Below are positions 5,701 to 12,627 of a DNA stretch of 13,403 nt, piece by piece. Source of the DNA: Streptococcaceae bacterium (GTDB taxonomy: Bacteria > Bacillota > Bacilli > Lactobacillales > Streptococcaceae); assembly GCA_031270215.1 (NCBI GenBank), contig JAISYB010000072.1, positions 1 to 13,403 of the forward strand, read 5' to 3'. The position numbers were made by a program, and so were the translations under genes. The notes beneath the pieces are model-generated. The model did not search any database, was not told the DNA's origin, and saw nothing but the letters and a program-made list of their open reading frames with translations. Every line of letters begins with the position of its first letter. The first letter of the stretch is position 1.

Positions 5701-7115
5701 TCAGTAATCTTTGTCAATGATACCGTAAATGGACTCAGCGGGTGCCCCGGATCAATGAACATATTAAACGAAGCAATCACATTTCCCTTGTGCATTTTAC
5801 TTGCCGCTACTTGGATTAATTTATTATAAACGGCTGACGTTCCAGTCGTTTCGACGTCAAAGACAACATAGTTTGCTTCCTTTAGATTCCTCGAAACGGG
5901 ATGATAAACAATCGGTACTTGGTCATCTACTAAATTAATCTCAACACCGTAAAGTATTTTGACATCGTGCGCCTTACCAGCTTGATAAGCTTCCGGAAAG
6001 CTTTGTAATCCCGCATGATCGGTAATCGCTATTGCCGAATGTCCAAAGCTTTTTGCCTTTGCGACTAAATCCTTAGCAGTTGGAATAGCGTCCATTGTTG
6101 ACATATTAGTATGCGCATGAAATTCAATGCGCTTCTCATCTTTTGGCATCAAATCACGTCTGGCTTCATGAACGATTTCCTGAATATCCTGCACATTCAT
6201 CACATATTCCTTTTGGAAGTCATTCATTTCAACATTTCCACGCACACGCACCCACATATTTTTCTTGACCAGCTCAAATAATGCTGCATCGTCATCATTT
6301 CTTGACCACTTTTGACACGAAAAACTGGAGGTGTAATCCGTCATTTTAAAATTTAAAAACTTTTTGCCCTTGCGTGTTTCTCTAACTTCAAAGTCGAAGA
6401 TATTCCCCTCAAAAACGAGCTGATTTGCTTCATCGATTACTTCCTTCATCGCTGTGACGACTTCGCTGTCTTTAATGTTGCGCCCCATTTTAAACGTATC
6501 CGAGATTTTGGCAGGATTTTTTTTAACAGGCTTATTGTAAACCTGCTCCTGTTGCTGCTGCTCGATTAGCTCTATCTCACGACTTGCCTGCATTTCTAAG
6601 GACTCTGCGACCATTGTTTCATCAACGATTGGTGAAATATCAGAACACCCAAAACCATAGCGTTGAAGCTGTGCAGTAATTATCGGCAGATATTTCTGCT
6701 GTAATGAGTCAATATTGCCTGCATTATTCATCAATAAGAGGATTTTGCCATCTTCTGCAAGCCTTGGCTTAGCGACCTTAAACGTTCCGCTAATGATTGG
6801 CAAATTGCAATTCTCCTCTTGAAAAATTTGCCCCCAGTAGCTTTGGAGCAGTTCATCTGAAAATGCACCGTCATCTGTTTGAATCGTTAATTCAATCCTT
6901 GCCTTATCCCTAAAGGTTGAAAAAAGCTGATAGCGAAATTGTTGGTACATCTCAAAGGGCAGTATTTTAGGAAATCGTACAAAGAAATGCCAAAAATGCT
7001 GTTCAAAATCAACCTCAACTTGCTTTAAACTCGCACCTTTAAATTCATCACTGCGTCTTAAATCAATATCTAATTTTATTTGATCTAATAATTTTTCAAA
7101 TAAATCATTTACCAT
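2763..7115 (-). CDS. polC: DNA polymerase III alpha subunit, Gram-positive PolC type
   Basis: The replicative polymerase of low-GC Gram-positive bacteria, with built-in 3'-5' proofreading. Translated from 7115 it has about 1450 residues, full length for the family. In order: an N-terminal domain (1 to about 210), an OB-fold (about 240-330, FLNFKMTDYTSSFSCQKW), a PHP domain beginning EFHAHTNMSTMDA (about 331), the inserted DEDD exonuclease (VVFDVETTG near 418, HNASFDVGFM, and HHQADADAEATGR), the remaining PHP and polymerase core, the PolC-specific C4 zinc finger (CPNCKYSEF ... CPKC, about 917-950), the catalytic aspartates in DKVPDIDLNFSG (about 970), and a C-terminal helix-hairpin region ending DNQLTLFDDLGW with the clamp-binding motif QLTLF. 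A GTG at 7124 is also in frame, but MVNDLFEKLLDQI matches the usual family start and AGGTGG precedes the ATG by 5 nt. Confidence 0.98.
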   Translation of the reverse strand: MVNDLFEKLLDQIKLDIDLRRSDEFKGASLKQVEVDFEQHFWHFFVRFPKILPFEMYQQFRYQLFSTFRDKARIELTIQTDDGAFSDELLQSYWGQIFQEENCNLPIISGTFKVAKPRLAEDGKILLLMNNAGNIDSLQQKYLPIITAQLQRYGFGCSDISPIVDETMVAESLEMQASREIELIEQQQQEQVYNKPVKKNPAKISDTFKMGRNIKDSEVVTAMKEVIDEANQLVFEGNIFDFEVRETRKGKKFLNFKMTDYTSSFSCQKWSRNDDDAALFELVKKNMWVRVRGNVEMNDFQKEYVMNVQDIQEIVHEARRDLMPKDEKRIEFHAHTNMSTMDAIPTAKDLVAKAKSFGHSAIAITDHAGLQSFPEAYQAGKAHDVKILYGVEINLVDDQVPIVYHPVSRNLKEANYVVFDVETTGTSAVYNKLIQVAASKMHKGNVIASFNMFIDPGHPLSPFTVSLTKITDEMIKEKAKPLAFVLEEFQKFCEGSILVAHNASFDVGFMNVNYQRHGLPEITQPVIDTLEFSRNLNPEIKRHGLGPLTKRFKIILENHHQADADAEATGRLLFIFLEDALERLGVSDLIDLNVKVVDKFSYKRARPTHATVYAKTQAGLKHLFQMVSESNVHYFERVPRVPKSLLVKLREGLIVGSACEKGEVFDAVLSKGYEAAKEIAAFYDFIEVMPKSVYQPLIEKETIKDESELESILCDLIRLGEELDRPVLATGNVHYLDEEDAVFREIIVRGLGPGNEINRPMRIGGNERMIALPKVHFRTTDEMLDEFHFLGEAKARELVITNPKRLAESFEKITPVKKDLYTPYIEGSEEQIVKMTYDNAFEMYGNPLPDLVDLRIEKELKSIIGNGFAVIYLISQKLVKKSNDDGYLVGSRGSVGSSFVATMTGITEVNPLAPHYVCPNCKYSEFYDDGTFGSGYDMPEKNCPKCDARLHKDGHDIPFETFLGFYGDKVPDIDLNFSGEYQPQAHNYTKEIFGEDYAYRAGTIGTVAERTAFGFVSGYEEDYHKSFSNAEKTRLALGSNGVKRTTGQHPGGIIVIPSYMDVNDFSPIQYPADDVTSEWKTTHFDFHSIHDNILKLDILGHDDPTMIRMLQDLSGIDPKTIPADDPEVMKIFSSPEVLGVSAQQIFSKTGTLGVPEFGTSFVRGMLEETHPKTFAELLQISGLSHGTDVWLGNAQELIKNKTANLANVIGCRDDIMVYLIHAGLESGLAFKIMEGVRKGKGIPDEWQTEMRKQNVPEWYIDSCLKIKYMFPKAHAAAYVLMALRVAWFKVHQPIYYYCAYFSIRAAAFDIGVMTEGKESVKRKMTEIREKGNEASKVEVALLGTLEICNEMLERGFTFAKLDLYHSAADHFIISDDGKSLIPPFTTVDGLGLNVANQIVAARSDGEFLSKNELKSRARVSSTLIEKFDSLGILHNIPEDNQLTLFDDLGW

Positions 7116-7153
7116 AGCCGCCACCTTTTCCTTCTGTAGTATCCATCTGTTCT

Positions 7154-7162
7154 ATTCTAACA
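7154..7162 (-). promoter_or_regulatory. Extended -10 promoter for polC
   Basis: The minus strand reads TGTTAGAAT, an extended -10. The -35 region is poor. Transcription would start near 7147, about 32 nt before the polC ATG. The rest of the 7125-7294 gap holds nothing else I can name. Confidence 0.5.
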
Positions 7163-7290
7163 CTTGTCTATCAACGTGACTAGGCGAACCTACACACTTT
7201 CGTTGAGATGGCTTAAAATCACCGCCTGATATAGACAGATTTAAATCACTTCCGACTAAATAAAGCTGTTTAAATTAGCGCTGTATGTAT

Positions 7291-7336
7291 TTGACAAGAA
7301 AACAAAACGAGACTAAACCATAATTGGTTAGCCTCG
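7291..7336 (-). terminator. Intrinsic terminator of rpmE2
   Basis: On the minus strand CGAGGCTAACC (7336-7326) and GGTTTAGTCTCG (7319-7308) form a stem of about ten pairs with one mismatch and one bulge around a 6-nt AT-rich loop, followed at once by TTTTGTTTTCTTG. It lies 16 nt after the rpmE2 stop and insulates polC from it. Confidence 0.85.
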
Positions 7337-7351
7337 CTAAAGTGCTTCGTT

Positions 7352-7594
7352 TTATAAGCCGTATTTTTTGTTGAAACGATCGACACGACCATCTGCTTGC
7401 GTGAACTTTTGACGTCCAGTGTAGAATGGATGTGAATCAGAAGAAATTTCAACACGGATTAATGGGTAAGTATTGCCATCTTCCCATTCAACCGTTTCTG
7501 ATGAATATTTTGTAGAGCCTGACAAGAATTTAAATCCTGTTGTTGAGTCTAAAAATACTACTGGTTGATACTTCGGATGAATATCTGCTTTCAT
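7352..7594 (-). CDS. rpmE2: Ribosomal protein L31, type B (zinc-free form)
   Basis: An 80-residue 50S ribosomal subunit protein. MKADIHPKYQPVVFLD, a central STKYSSETVEWEDG, and SSDSHPFYTGRQKFTQADGRVDRFNKKYG are characteristic of L31. It has no cysteine at all, so it lacks the CxxC zinc site of type A L31; type B forms can replace the zinc form under zinc limitation in some bacteria, but in streptococci and relatives type B is commonly the only one. AAGGAGGA precedes the ATG by about 5 nt. It is monocistronic, with its own promoter and terminator. No Zur-box-like palindrome is evident upstream, so zinc control is not supported here. Confidence 0.97.
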   Translation of the reverse strand: MKADIHPKYQPVVFLDSTTGFKFLSGSTKYSSETVEWEDGNTYPLIRVEISSDSHPFYTGRQKFTQADGRVDRFNKKYGL

Positions 7595-7651
7595 GTTTGT
7601 CCTCCTTGCCCTGAAGTGTTTGCCACAACAGAGTTATTTAATACCTTTAAT

Positions 7652-7680
7652 AGATTAACAGATTTCATGCGCAACTGCAA
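7652..7680 (-). promoter_or_regulatory. Promoter for rpmE2
   Basis: TTGCAG (7675-7680) lies 17 nt from TAATCT (7652-7657), which has the extended TGT just before it. Transcription would start near 7645, giving a leader of about 50 nt that may carry an autoregulatory structure, although I see no strong hairpin. Confidence 0.5.
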
Positions 7681-7764
7681 CAAAAAATTACCTGACTTTC
7701 GTCAAAAGCGCCTCAAAAAGCAGCTGAGGGTTATGCCCTAATTTCACATTTTTGGCTGTCTTAA

Positions 7765-7947
7765 TTATTTTGCTAACGGCTCATCAAGCCATGACTCAAG
7801 TAGCTCGGCGAAATTTTCATACATCACACGCTTGATTTTGGCAATTTCAGCACGTTGACTGTCCTTTTCGCGAACAAAAACGGCTTCAATCTTTCTTTGA
7901 TTATGCGCTAATTGTTGCACCTTATAAATCATTTGTTGTTTATCCAT
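7765..7947 (-). CDS. Small charged helical protein of unknown function (60 aa)
   Basis: A 60-residue protein that I do not recognise. It is rich in Lys, Arg, Glu and Gln, with no signal peptide, no transmembrane segment and no cysteine, and looks largely alpha-helical with possible coiled-coil character (QQMIYKVQQLAHNQRKIEAV, then EIAKIKRVMYENFAELLESW). It is probably a cytoplasmic protein acting with a partner. GGAG precedes the ATG (7947-7945) by 7 nt, and a good promoter lies at 7990-8017, both arguing it is a real gene and not a chance ORF. It sits alone between pheT and rpmE2, and the context gives no clue to its role. The gap 7681-7764 downstream contains short AT-rich inverted repeats, such as CCTCA/TGAGG, but no clean terminator. 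Confidence 0.75.
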   Translation of the reverse strand: MDKQQMIYKVQQLAHNQRKIEAVFVREKDSQRAEIAKIKRVMYENFAELLESWLDEPLAK

Positions 7948-7989
7948 TACTTATCTCCTTTTACGCTTCAGCTCAATTCAACTATCCTT

Positions 7990-8017
7990 ATTGTAACGGA
8001 TTTCATGCTTAATTCAA
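7990..8017 (-). promoter_or_regulatory. Promoter for the 60-aa gene
   Basis: TTGAAT (8012-8017), a 16-nt spacer, and TACAAT (7990-7995) on the minus strand. Transcription would start near 7983, about 35 nt before the ATG, so the small gene need not depend on pheST read-through. Confidence 0.6.
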
Positions 8018-8018
8018 A

Positions 8019-8047
8019 ATGTTACCATCAGTCATTTCACTAAATGG
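8019..8047 (-). terminator. Possible weak terminator of pheST
   Basis: Immediately after the pheT stop the minus strand reads CCATTTAGT, loop GAAATG, then ACTGATGG, a stem of about eight pairs with one bulged T, followed by TAACATTTTG. The T-run is poor, so termination may be partial. Confidence 0.4.
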
Positions 8048-8048
8048 C

Positions 8049-10457
8049 TTAACGAATTTTCGCATTTAGCTTTTCAGCAAGATTTCGGGTAATCTTGGCA
8101 ACTGCGTGATTGACCTCTTCATCTGTCAATGTCTTCTCACGACTTGCAAAGCTTAGACTATATGCCATTGATTTCTTATCGCTTGGTAGATTCTTCCCTT
8201 GGTAAATGTCAAATAATTGAATCCCTTTAAGTAATTTCACTCGTGCTTCTTCAATGACTGCAAGAACATCAGCATGTGTTACTTCTTGGTTAACCAAGAA
8301 AGCAATATCACGAACTACCGGTTGAAATTTAGAGATTTCAGAGAAAATCTGTTCTTTCTTCGCCTCAACAATTATTTCTAAATCAAATTCTGCCACATAT
8401 GTTTCAGTGATTTCAAAGGCTTTTGCGACCTCCGGATGCACCTGACCTAAAAATCCTATTACCGTATTATCTAAACAAATTTTAGCTGCACGTCCCGGAT
8501 GTAGTTCCTTGATACTACTTAATTTCTCAAAGGTCACCACAAGATTTAGCGCTTGGAAATAAAGCTCAACAATCCCTTTCAAATCTGCGAAATCGTAGGC
8601 AACTGATACCGTTTGAAAATCTTTCTCCAATCGATTACCCGACAATGCAATCGCAACATGTGTCCGTTCAGTCGGCAAGGTCGAGATAGTATCTGCATGT
8701 TGTTCAAAAATCTTACCAATTTCATAAAAAGCGACATTCTTATTTTTACGTGCTTGGTTATAGCTGACATTTGTCAACATCTCTGTGACGATACTTTGGC
8801 GCAAAACGCTTCGCTCAAGACTCATTGGAAAGTTAAGAGCTGTCGTCTGTGTTGGCTCTAGGGTAAATAAAGCTGCCTTATCCGGTGGCAAAAGAGCGTA
8901 GGAAATCGTTTCTGAAAGACCTGCCCCCTCTAAAAGCTTGCGACTTCTTCTGGTTAAACGTTGTTTAGGGGTCAATTCTCCGATTAATGTCTGCCCAACT
9001 GGCAAGGTTTCGGGTAGCTTGTCATAGCCATAAAGTCTTGCGACTTCCTCCACCAAGTCTGCTTCAATCGTAATATCCCATCTACGAGGTGCTACATTAA
9101 CCAAGATGTCCTCACCGATAGTTTCTACACCAAAGCCTAAGCGCTCAAAGATAGAGATGACCTCATCAAGAGATAGCTTTGTCCCTAAGCTTCGATTGAT
9201 TTTGGCAATTGTTGTCCCCACTGTAACTGATGCTGCCTTAAATTCTCCTGAGTTAACCGTATCTTTTAGAACGATACCACCGCCTAAATCAGCAATCAAT
9301 GCCGCTGCATAATCAAGTGCTTCATTGACCGTTGCTTGATTTATCCCCTTTTCAAAGCGGGCGGAGCTTTCACTTCTCAGATTAAACTTCTGCGAGGTTT
9401 TGCGAATCAGCTGTGGGTTAAATAGTGCCGCTTCTAACGCAACAGTTATTGAATTATCATCAATTTCTGTTGACAAGCCACCCATGACACCTGCTAGAGC
9501 AACAGGTTTATCATCATTGGTAATCACCAAATCGTCCACAGACAACGCCCGACGTTCGCCGTCTAATGTCACTAATTCCTCGCCGTCTTTTGCCCGACGC
9601 ACACGAATGACATCTCCTGTAAACTTGTCAAAGTCAAAGGAGTGAAGCGGTTGACCAAAATATAAAAGTACTAGGTTCGTCACATCAACGACATTATTAA
9701 TCGGACGAATCCCCTCTGCCATCAGGCGATTTTGTAGCCAAAGCGGACTTGGTTTAACTTCAACTCCCTCAATCAATCGCATTTGATACGTCTTAGCGTC
9801 AGAAATATCATCAATCGCGACACTTAGTCTATCCTTAGCGCTTTCTTGGCTTTCTCTGACAGGCTTAACATCAAAATGAGGTGTTTGTCCATAAATTGCT
9901 GCAACCTCATAGGCAACGCCTCGCATGGATAATGCGTCAGCACGGTTTGGAGTAATTGATAGTTCAATAATCTCATCATCAAGACCAAGATAGCGGTCAA
10001 TTGAAGCGCCAATTTCTGCATCATCTGGTAGATAGTAAATCCCATCTACAAACGCTTTTGGAATCACTGAGTCGGAAAAGCCGATTTCTGCTAGTGAACA
10101 AATCATTCCTAAGGATTCTACGCCACGTATTTTCCCTTTCTTAATCTTGTAATTTCCGGCAATTCTTGCACCGACTAAGGCAACAATCACCTTGATACCT
10201 TGCTTTACATTAGCTGCGCCACAAACGATTGTCAAATCTTCGCTTGCACCAACATCAACCGTACAAATTGATAAATGGTCACTATCTGGATGTGGGATAC
10301 ATTCCTTGACAAAGCCTACGACTAATTTTTTCAAACTCTCGTTTGGACGGGTAACCCCTTCGACCTCGATTCCTGAGGTTGACATCACCTCAGCTAATTC
10401 ACTTGAGGGCACAAAGACATCAACCAATTCCTTTAACCAATTATATGAAACTAACAT
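8049..10457 (-). CDS. pheT: Phenylalanyl-tRNA synthetase beta subunit
   Basis: An 802-residue subunit of the alpha2-beta2 enzyme that charges tRNA-Phe, of normal bacterial length. Domains in order: N-terminal MLVSYNWLKELVDV; an EMAP-like tRNA-binding OB domain (about 40-150, with HPDSDHLSICTVDVG and IVCGAANV); the B3/B4 editing domain that removes mischarged Tyr (about 210-385, with DVTNLVLLYFGQPLHSFD and GVMGGLSTEI); B5 (about 400-475, ending PRRWDITIEADLVEEVARLYGYD); the synthetase-like core; and the C-terminal FDX-ACB anticodon-binding domain (from about 705, KFQPVVRDIAFLV). AGGAG precedes the ATG by about 5-6 nt, and the gene begins 17 nt after pheS, so the two are co-transcribed from the T-box promoter. 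Confidence 0.98.
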   Translation of the reverse strand: MLVSYNWLKELVDVFVPSSELAEVMSTSGIEVEGVTRPNESLKKLVVGFVKECIPHPDSDHLSICTVDVGASEDLTIVCGAANVKQGIKVIVALVGARIAGNYKIKKGKIRGVESLGMICSLAEIGFSDSVIPKAFVDGIYYLPDDAEIGASIDRYLGLDDEIIELSITPNRADALSMRGVAYEVAAIYGQTPHFDVKPVRESQESAKDRLSVAIDDISDAKTYQMRLIEGVEVKPSPLWLQNRLMAEGIRPINNVVDVTNLVLLYFGQPLHSFDFDKFTGDVIRVRRAKDGEELVTLDGERRALSVDDLVITNDDKPVALAGVMGGLSTEIDDNSITVALEAALFNPQLIRKTSQKFNLRSESSARFEKGINQATVNEALDYAAALIADLGGGIVLKDTVNSGEFKAASVTVGTTIAKINRSLGTKLSLDEVISIFERLGFGVETIGEDILVNVAPRRWDITIEADLVEEVARLYGYDKLPETLPVGQTLIGELTPKQRLTRRSRKLLEGAGLSETISYALLPPDKAALFTLEPTQTTALNFPMSLERSVLRQSIVTEMLTNVSYNQARKNKNVAFYEIGKIFEQHADTISTLPTERTHVAIALSGNRLEKDFQTVSVAYDFADLKGIVELYFQALNLVVTFEKLSSIKELHPGRAAKICLDNTVIGFLGQVHPEVAKAFEITETYVAEFDLEIIVEAKKEQIFSEISKFQPVVRDIAFLVNQEVTHADVLAVIEEARVKLLKGIQLFDIYQGKNLPSDKKSMAYSLSFASREKTLTDEEVNHAVAKITRNLAEKLNAKIR

Positions 10458-10474
10458 ACTTTCTCCTCACACTT

Positions 10475-11509
10475 TTATTTAAATTGCGCCAAAAATCTCA
10501 AATCATTCAGATAGAAGCCACGAATATCATTAATGCCGTATCTAAGCATTGCTATTCTTTCCTGCCCGATACCAAAGGCAAAGCCTGAATACTGAGTTGC
10601 GTCAATTCCGCTCATCTCTAAGACACGTGGATGAACCATTCCTGCACCGAGTATCTCAATCCAGCCTGTCCATTTGCAGACATTGCAGCCTTTCCCACCG
10701 CATTTGAAACAAGATACATCAACCTCAACGGACGGCTCAGTGAATGGAAAATAGCTTGGGCGCAAGCGAATTTTTCTTTCTGCACCAAACATCTTTTGGA
10801 TTAATAATGCTAAAGTTCCCTTCAAATCGCTCATTGAGATATTTTTATCGACCACTAAACCTTCTATCTGATGAAATTGGTGTGAATGGGTTGCGTCATC
10901 AGTATCACGACGGTAAACACGCCCCGGTGAGATCATCCGCAAAGGACCTTTTGAAAAGTCATGCTGCTCCATTGTCCGAGCTTGAACCGGTGAAGTATGT
11001 GTTCTGAGCAATATCTCATCTGTAATATAAAAAGTATCCTGCATATCACGAGCTGGGTGATCCTTTGGTAAATTCATTCGCTCAAAATTATACTCGTCTG
11101 ACTCCACCTCATAGCCCTCGACAACCTGATAACCCATGCCTAAAAATATATCCTCAATCTCCTCCGAAATCTGCGTCAAAATATGTCTAGTGCCACGTTT
11201 TGGCGTTCTACCTGGCAGGGTAACGTCGATTTCCTCTGAAACAAGCTGTGCTTGAATTGCAGCACGCTCAAGCGCTTCTTTTCTCATCTCAATTAACTCG
11301 GTAATCTCATCACGAATGACATTGGCAAATGCGCCAACCTTTGGACGCTCTTCATTAGATAAATCGCGCATGCCTTTTAAAACCTCGGTAATCGGCCCTT
11401 TTTTTCCTAACATTTCAACTCGAAGCGCATTGACCGCCTTCAAATCATTAATTGCTGCTAATTTTAGCTTTGCTTCATCTCTTAAAGCTTCTAATTTTGC
11501 TTGTAACAT
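10475..11509 (-). CDS. pheS: Phenylalanyl-tRNA synthetase alpha subunit
   Basis: A 344-residue catalytic subunit of PheRS, normal length, a class II synthetase making Phe-tRNA-Phe from Phe, ATP and tRNA. Residues 1 to about 85 are the N-terminal coiled-coil arm that contacts tRNA. The catalytic core carries DMQDTFYI, RTHTSPVQARTM, motif 2 (SPGRVYRRDTDDATHSHQFH), PFTEPSVEVDVSC, the Gram-positive cysteine cluster CFKCGGKGCNVCK, and motif 3 (GFAFGIGQERIAMLRYGI). AGGAGG stands 4-5 nt before the ATG. It is the first gene of pheST and is controlled by the T-box leader at 11531-11758. Confidence 0.98.
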   Translation of the reverse strand: MLQAKLEALRDEAKLKLAAINDLKAVNALRVEMLGKKGPITEVLKGMRDLSNEERPKVGAFANVIRDEITELIEMRKEALERAAIQAQLVSEEIDVTLPGRTPKRGTRHILTQISEEIEDIFLGMGYQVVEGYEVESDEYNFERMNLPKDHPARDMQDTFYITDEILLRTHTSPVQARTMEQHDFSKGPLRMISPGRVYRRDTDDATHSHQFHQIEGLVVDKNISMSDLKGTLALLIQKMFGAERKIRLRPSYFPFTEPSVEVDVSCFKCGGKGCNVCKWTGWIEILGAGMVHPRVLEMSGIDATQYSGFAFGIGQERIAMLRYGINDIRGFYLNDLRFLAQFK

Positions 11510-11530
11510 GCTTCCTCCTATTGCTACTGA

Positions 11531-11758
11531 AATAAAAAGAGCCCACGTCCCAAAGGAACGAAGGCTCGCGGTACCATCCTAATTTGTAGATAATCTACAC
11601 TCTCATTAAATAACGACCTTCGCCGGCTCAAATTACGGCTTCTAGCCGTCCAGAGTGAAATTCATCAGTATCCAAATGGCCTACTCTCAGCAGCTGTATG
11701 CCTCTCTTGATTCTTCGACTGATTACTAATTCTTAATTGAGCTAATATTTAATTAACA
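11531..11758 (-). promoter_or_regulatory. T-box riboswitch (Phe-specific) controlling pheST
   Basis: The leader RNA senses uncharged tRNA-Phe and lets transcription proceed when phenylalanine is short. The T-box AGGATGGTACCGCG (11580-11567), whose TGG pairs with the tRNA acceptor end, overlaps the base of a terminator hairpin. That hairpin pairs GAGCC (11567-11563) with GGCTC (11543-11539) and, inside it, CGTTCC with GGGACG, and is followed by TTTTTATT. Upstream, a Stem I-like region (about 11640-11720) contains GAGAGTAGG and GATGAATTTCAC, in which TTC (11659-11657) followed by A is the likely Phe specifier codon, in agreement with the downstream gene. The terminator-antiterminator arrangement is clear; the precise Stem I fold was not computed. 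Confidence 0.94.
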
Positions 11759-11764
11759 AAAATA

Positions 11765-11792
11765 ATTGTAACAGACAGGGCGGATTTGTCAA
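11765..11792 (-). promoter_or_regulatory. Promoter for the pheST leader
   Basis: A perfect TTGACA (11787-11792), a 16-nt spacer and TACAAT (11765-11770), the latter with the extended TGT before it. Transcription would begin near 11758, so the T-box leader is about 220 nt plus a short stretch before pheS. Confidence 0.85.
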
Positions 11793-11852
11793 ATAAAGCT
11801 TACTTACTGATTGACTAATTGCACCCCAATCAACTTCCTCAAAGAATCTTTT

Positions 11853-12464
11853 TTAATCGTCCACCAAACCATTCTTTTCTTTTTCGATAATCGTTGATAT
11901 TGGGCCAAATTTATCTAATGGCCAATAAGCAAATTTTACTTCACCTAAGACGTCACTTGCTTTAACGAAGCCAAAGCCTCTAGAATCCTTAGAGTTTGGT
12001 CGGTTATCGCCTAAAACAAAATAGCTATTAGCTGGCACAACCACCTGTTTATCCGGACTTTCATTCGTCACCGTCGCAAGTGTGAAATCCTCCGTAAACA
12101 GCTCGCCATTTTTATGTGTTTTCTTTTGCTCGTCCAAATAAGGCTCATAAAAAACCTTGCCATTGATATATAAAACATCATCCATATACGATACGTCATC
12201 TCCAGGCAAACCAATCACCCGCTTGATATAATTCTTGCCCTTCTCCTTAGCAAGCGGAGATTTAAAGGTAATCAAATCAAAGCGTGAAATCTTCTGATGC
12301 TTTAAAATAATAACCTGCTCCTTATTAGCCAAGGTTGGATACATCGAATTTCCAGCCACATTAACTGGAGCAAAAACATTAATTCTAAGTATCAGTACAA
12401 TAATTGGTACAATTGCTAAAATAACTAGCGTTTGGATCAGATCCTTTTTACTCAATCTCCCCAC
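11853..12464 (-). CDS. lepB: Type I signal peptidase
   Basis: A 203-residue membrane protease that removes signal peptides from exported preproteins. One N-terminal transmembrane segment (about 10-30, LIQTLVILAIVPIIVLILRI) is followed by the extracytoplasmic domain with the Ser-Lys dyad: Ser in GNSMYPTL (about residue 40), the catalytic Lys in YIKRVIGLPGD (about 79-89), and box E GDNRPNSKDSRGFG. The length matches Gram-positive SipS/Spi-type enzymes. The start is uncertain: GTG at 12464 has AAAGGAG only 2 nt away, whereas an in-frame TTG at 12455 (SKKDLIQTLV) stands 11 nt from it. Neither is ideal. It lies between pheST and a divergently transcribed exported cyclophilin; the latter's lipobox would be cut by the separate lipoprotein signal peptidase, so the two are not enzyme and substrate. 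Confidence 0.95.
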   Translation of the reverse strand: MGRLSKKDLIQTLVILAIVPIIVLILRINVFAPVNVAGNSMYPTLANKEQVIILKHQKISRFDLITFKSPLAKEKGKNYIKRVIGLPGDDVSYMDDVLYINGKVFYEPYLDEQKKTHKNGELFTEDFTLATVTNESPDKQVVVPANSYFVLGDNRPNSKDSRGFGFVKASDVLGEVKFAYWPLDKFGPISTIIEKEKNGLVDD

Positions 12465-12501
12465 AGCTCCTTTATTGACAAAATATTTGAGTTTTAAACA
12501 A

Positions 12502-12517
12502 ATGATTTGTAAATCAT
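12502..12517. promoter_or_regulatory. Perfect 16-bp palindrome in the lepB leader (operator or hairpin)
   Basis: ATGATTTGTAAATCAT consists of ATGATTT and its exact inverted copy AAATCAT around a 2-bp centre. It lies just inside the predicted lepB transcription start (near 12519) and about 60 nt upstream of the -10 of the divergent gene. A two-nucleotide loop would make a poor RNA hairpin, so a dimeric repressor operator is the better reading. I do not recognise the consensus. Confidence 0.5.
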
Positions 12518-12525
12518 CTCCGTCA

Positions 12526-12534
12526 ATCTTACCA
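12526..12534 (-). promoter_or_regulatory. Extended -10 promoter for lepB
   Basis: The minus strand reads TGGTAAGAT, an extended -10 element with a poor -35. Transcription would start near 12519, leaving about 55 nt of leader that includes the palindrome. Confidence 0.45.
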
Positions 12535-12578
12535 TATTTTTGACTTTTCTAAAATTATTTTTGGAAATCGTGATATTT

Positions 12579-12587
12579 TGTTATACT
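12579..12587 (+). promoter_or_regulatory. Extended -10 promoter for the lipoprotein cyclophilin
   Basis: TGTTATACT is an extended -10 with a near-consensus TATACT (12582-12587). The -35 is unclear (TTTTGG at 17 nt, or TTGGAA at 15 nt). Transcription would begin near 12594, about 34 nt before the ATG. Confidence 0.6.
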
Positions 12588-12627
12588 TAATTAGAATAAA
12601 TCCAATCAAATATCGAAAGGAAAACCA

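Noticed and set aside
7683..7735. Hairpin-forming sequences downstream of the 60-aa gene
   Set aside because: Several 4-5 bp stems (CCTCA/TGAGG, TGAC/GTCA) compete and none has a proper stem plus T-run.
8579..8770. Alternative-frame ORFs inside pheT and pheS (8613-8861, 9106-9312, 9400-9645, 9824-10045, 10744-11007)
   Set aside because: All are shadows of conserved synthetase coding sequence.
11316..11582. Plus-strand ORF overlapping pheS and the T-box
   Set aside because: It reads through the complement of pheS and the structured T-box leader and has no support of its own.
11800..11830. TGATTG/CAATCA inverted repeat after lepB as a terminator
   Set aside because: Only six pairs around a 13-nt loop and no T-run; too weak to call.
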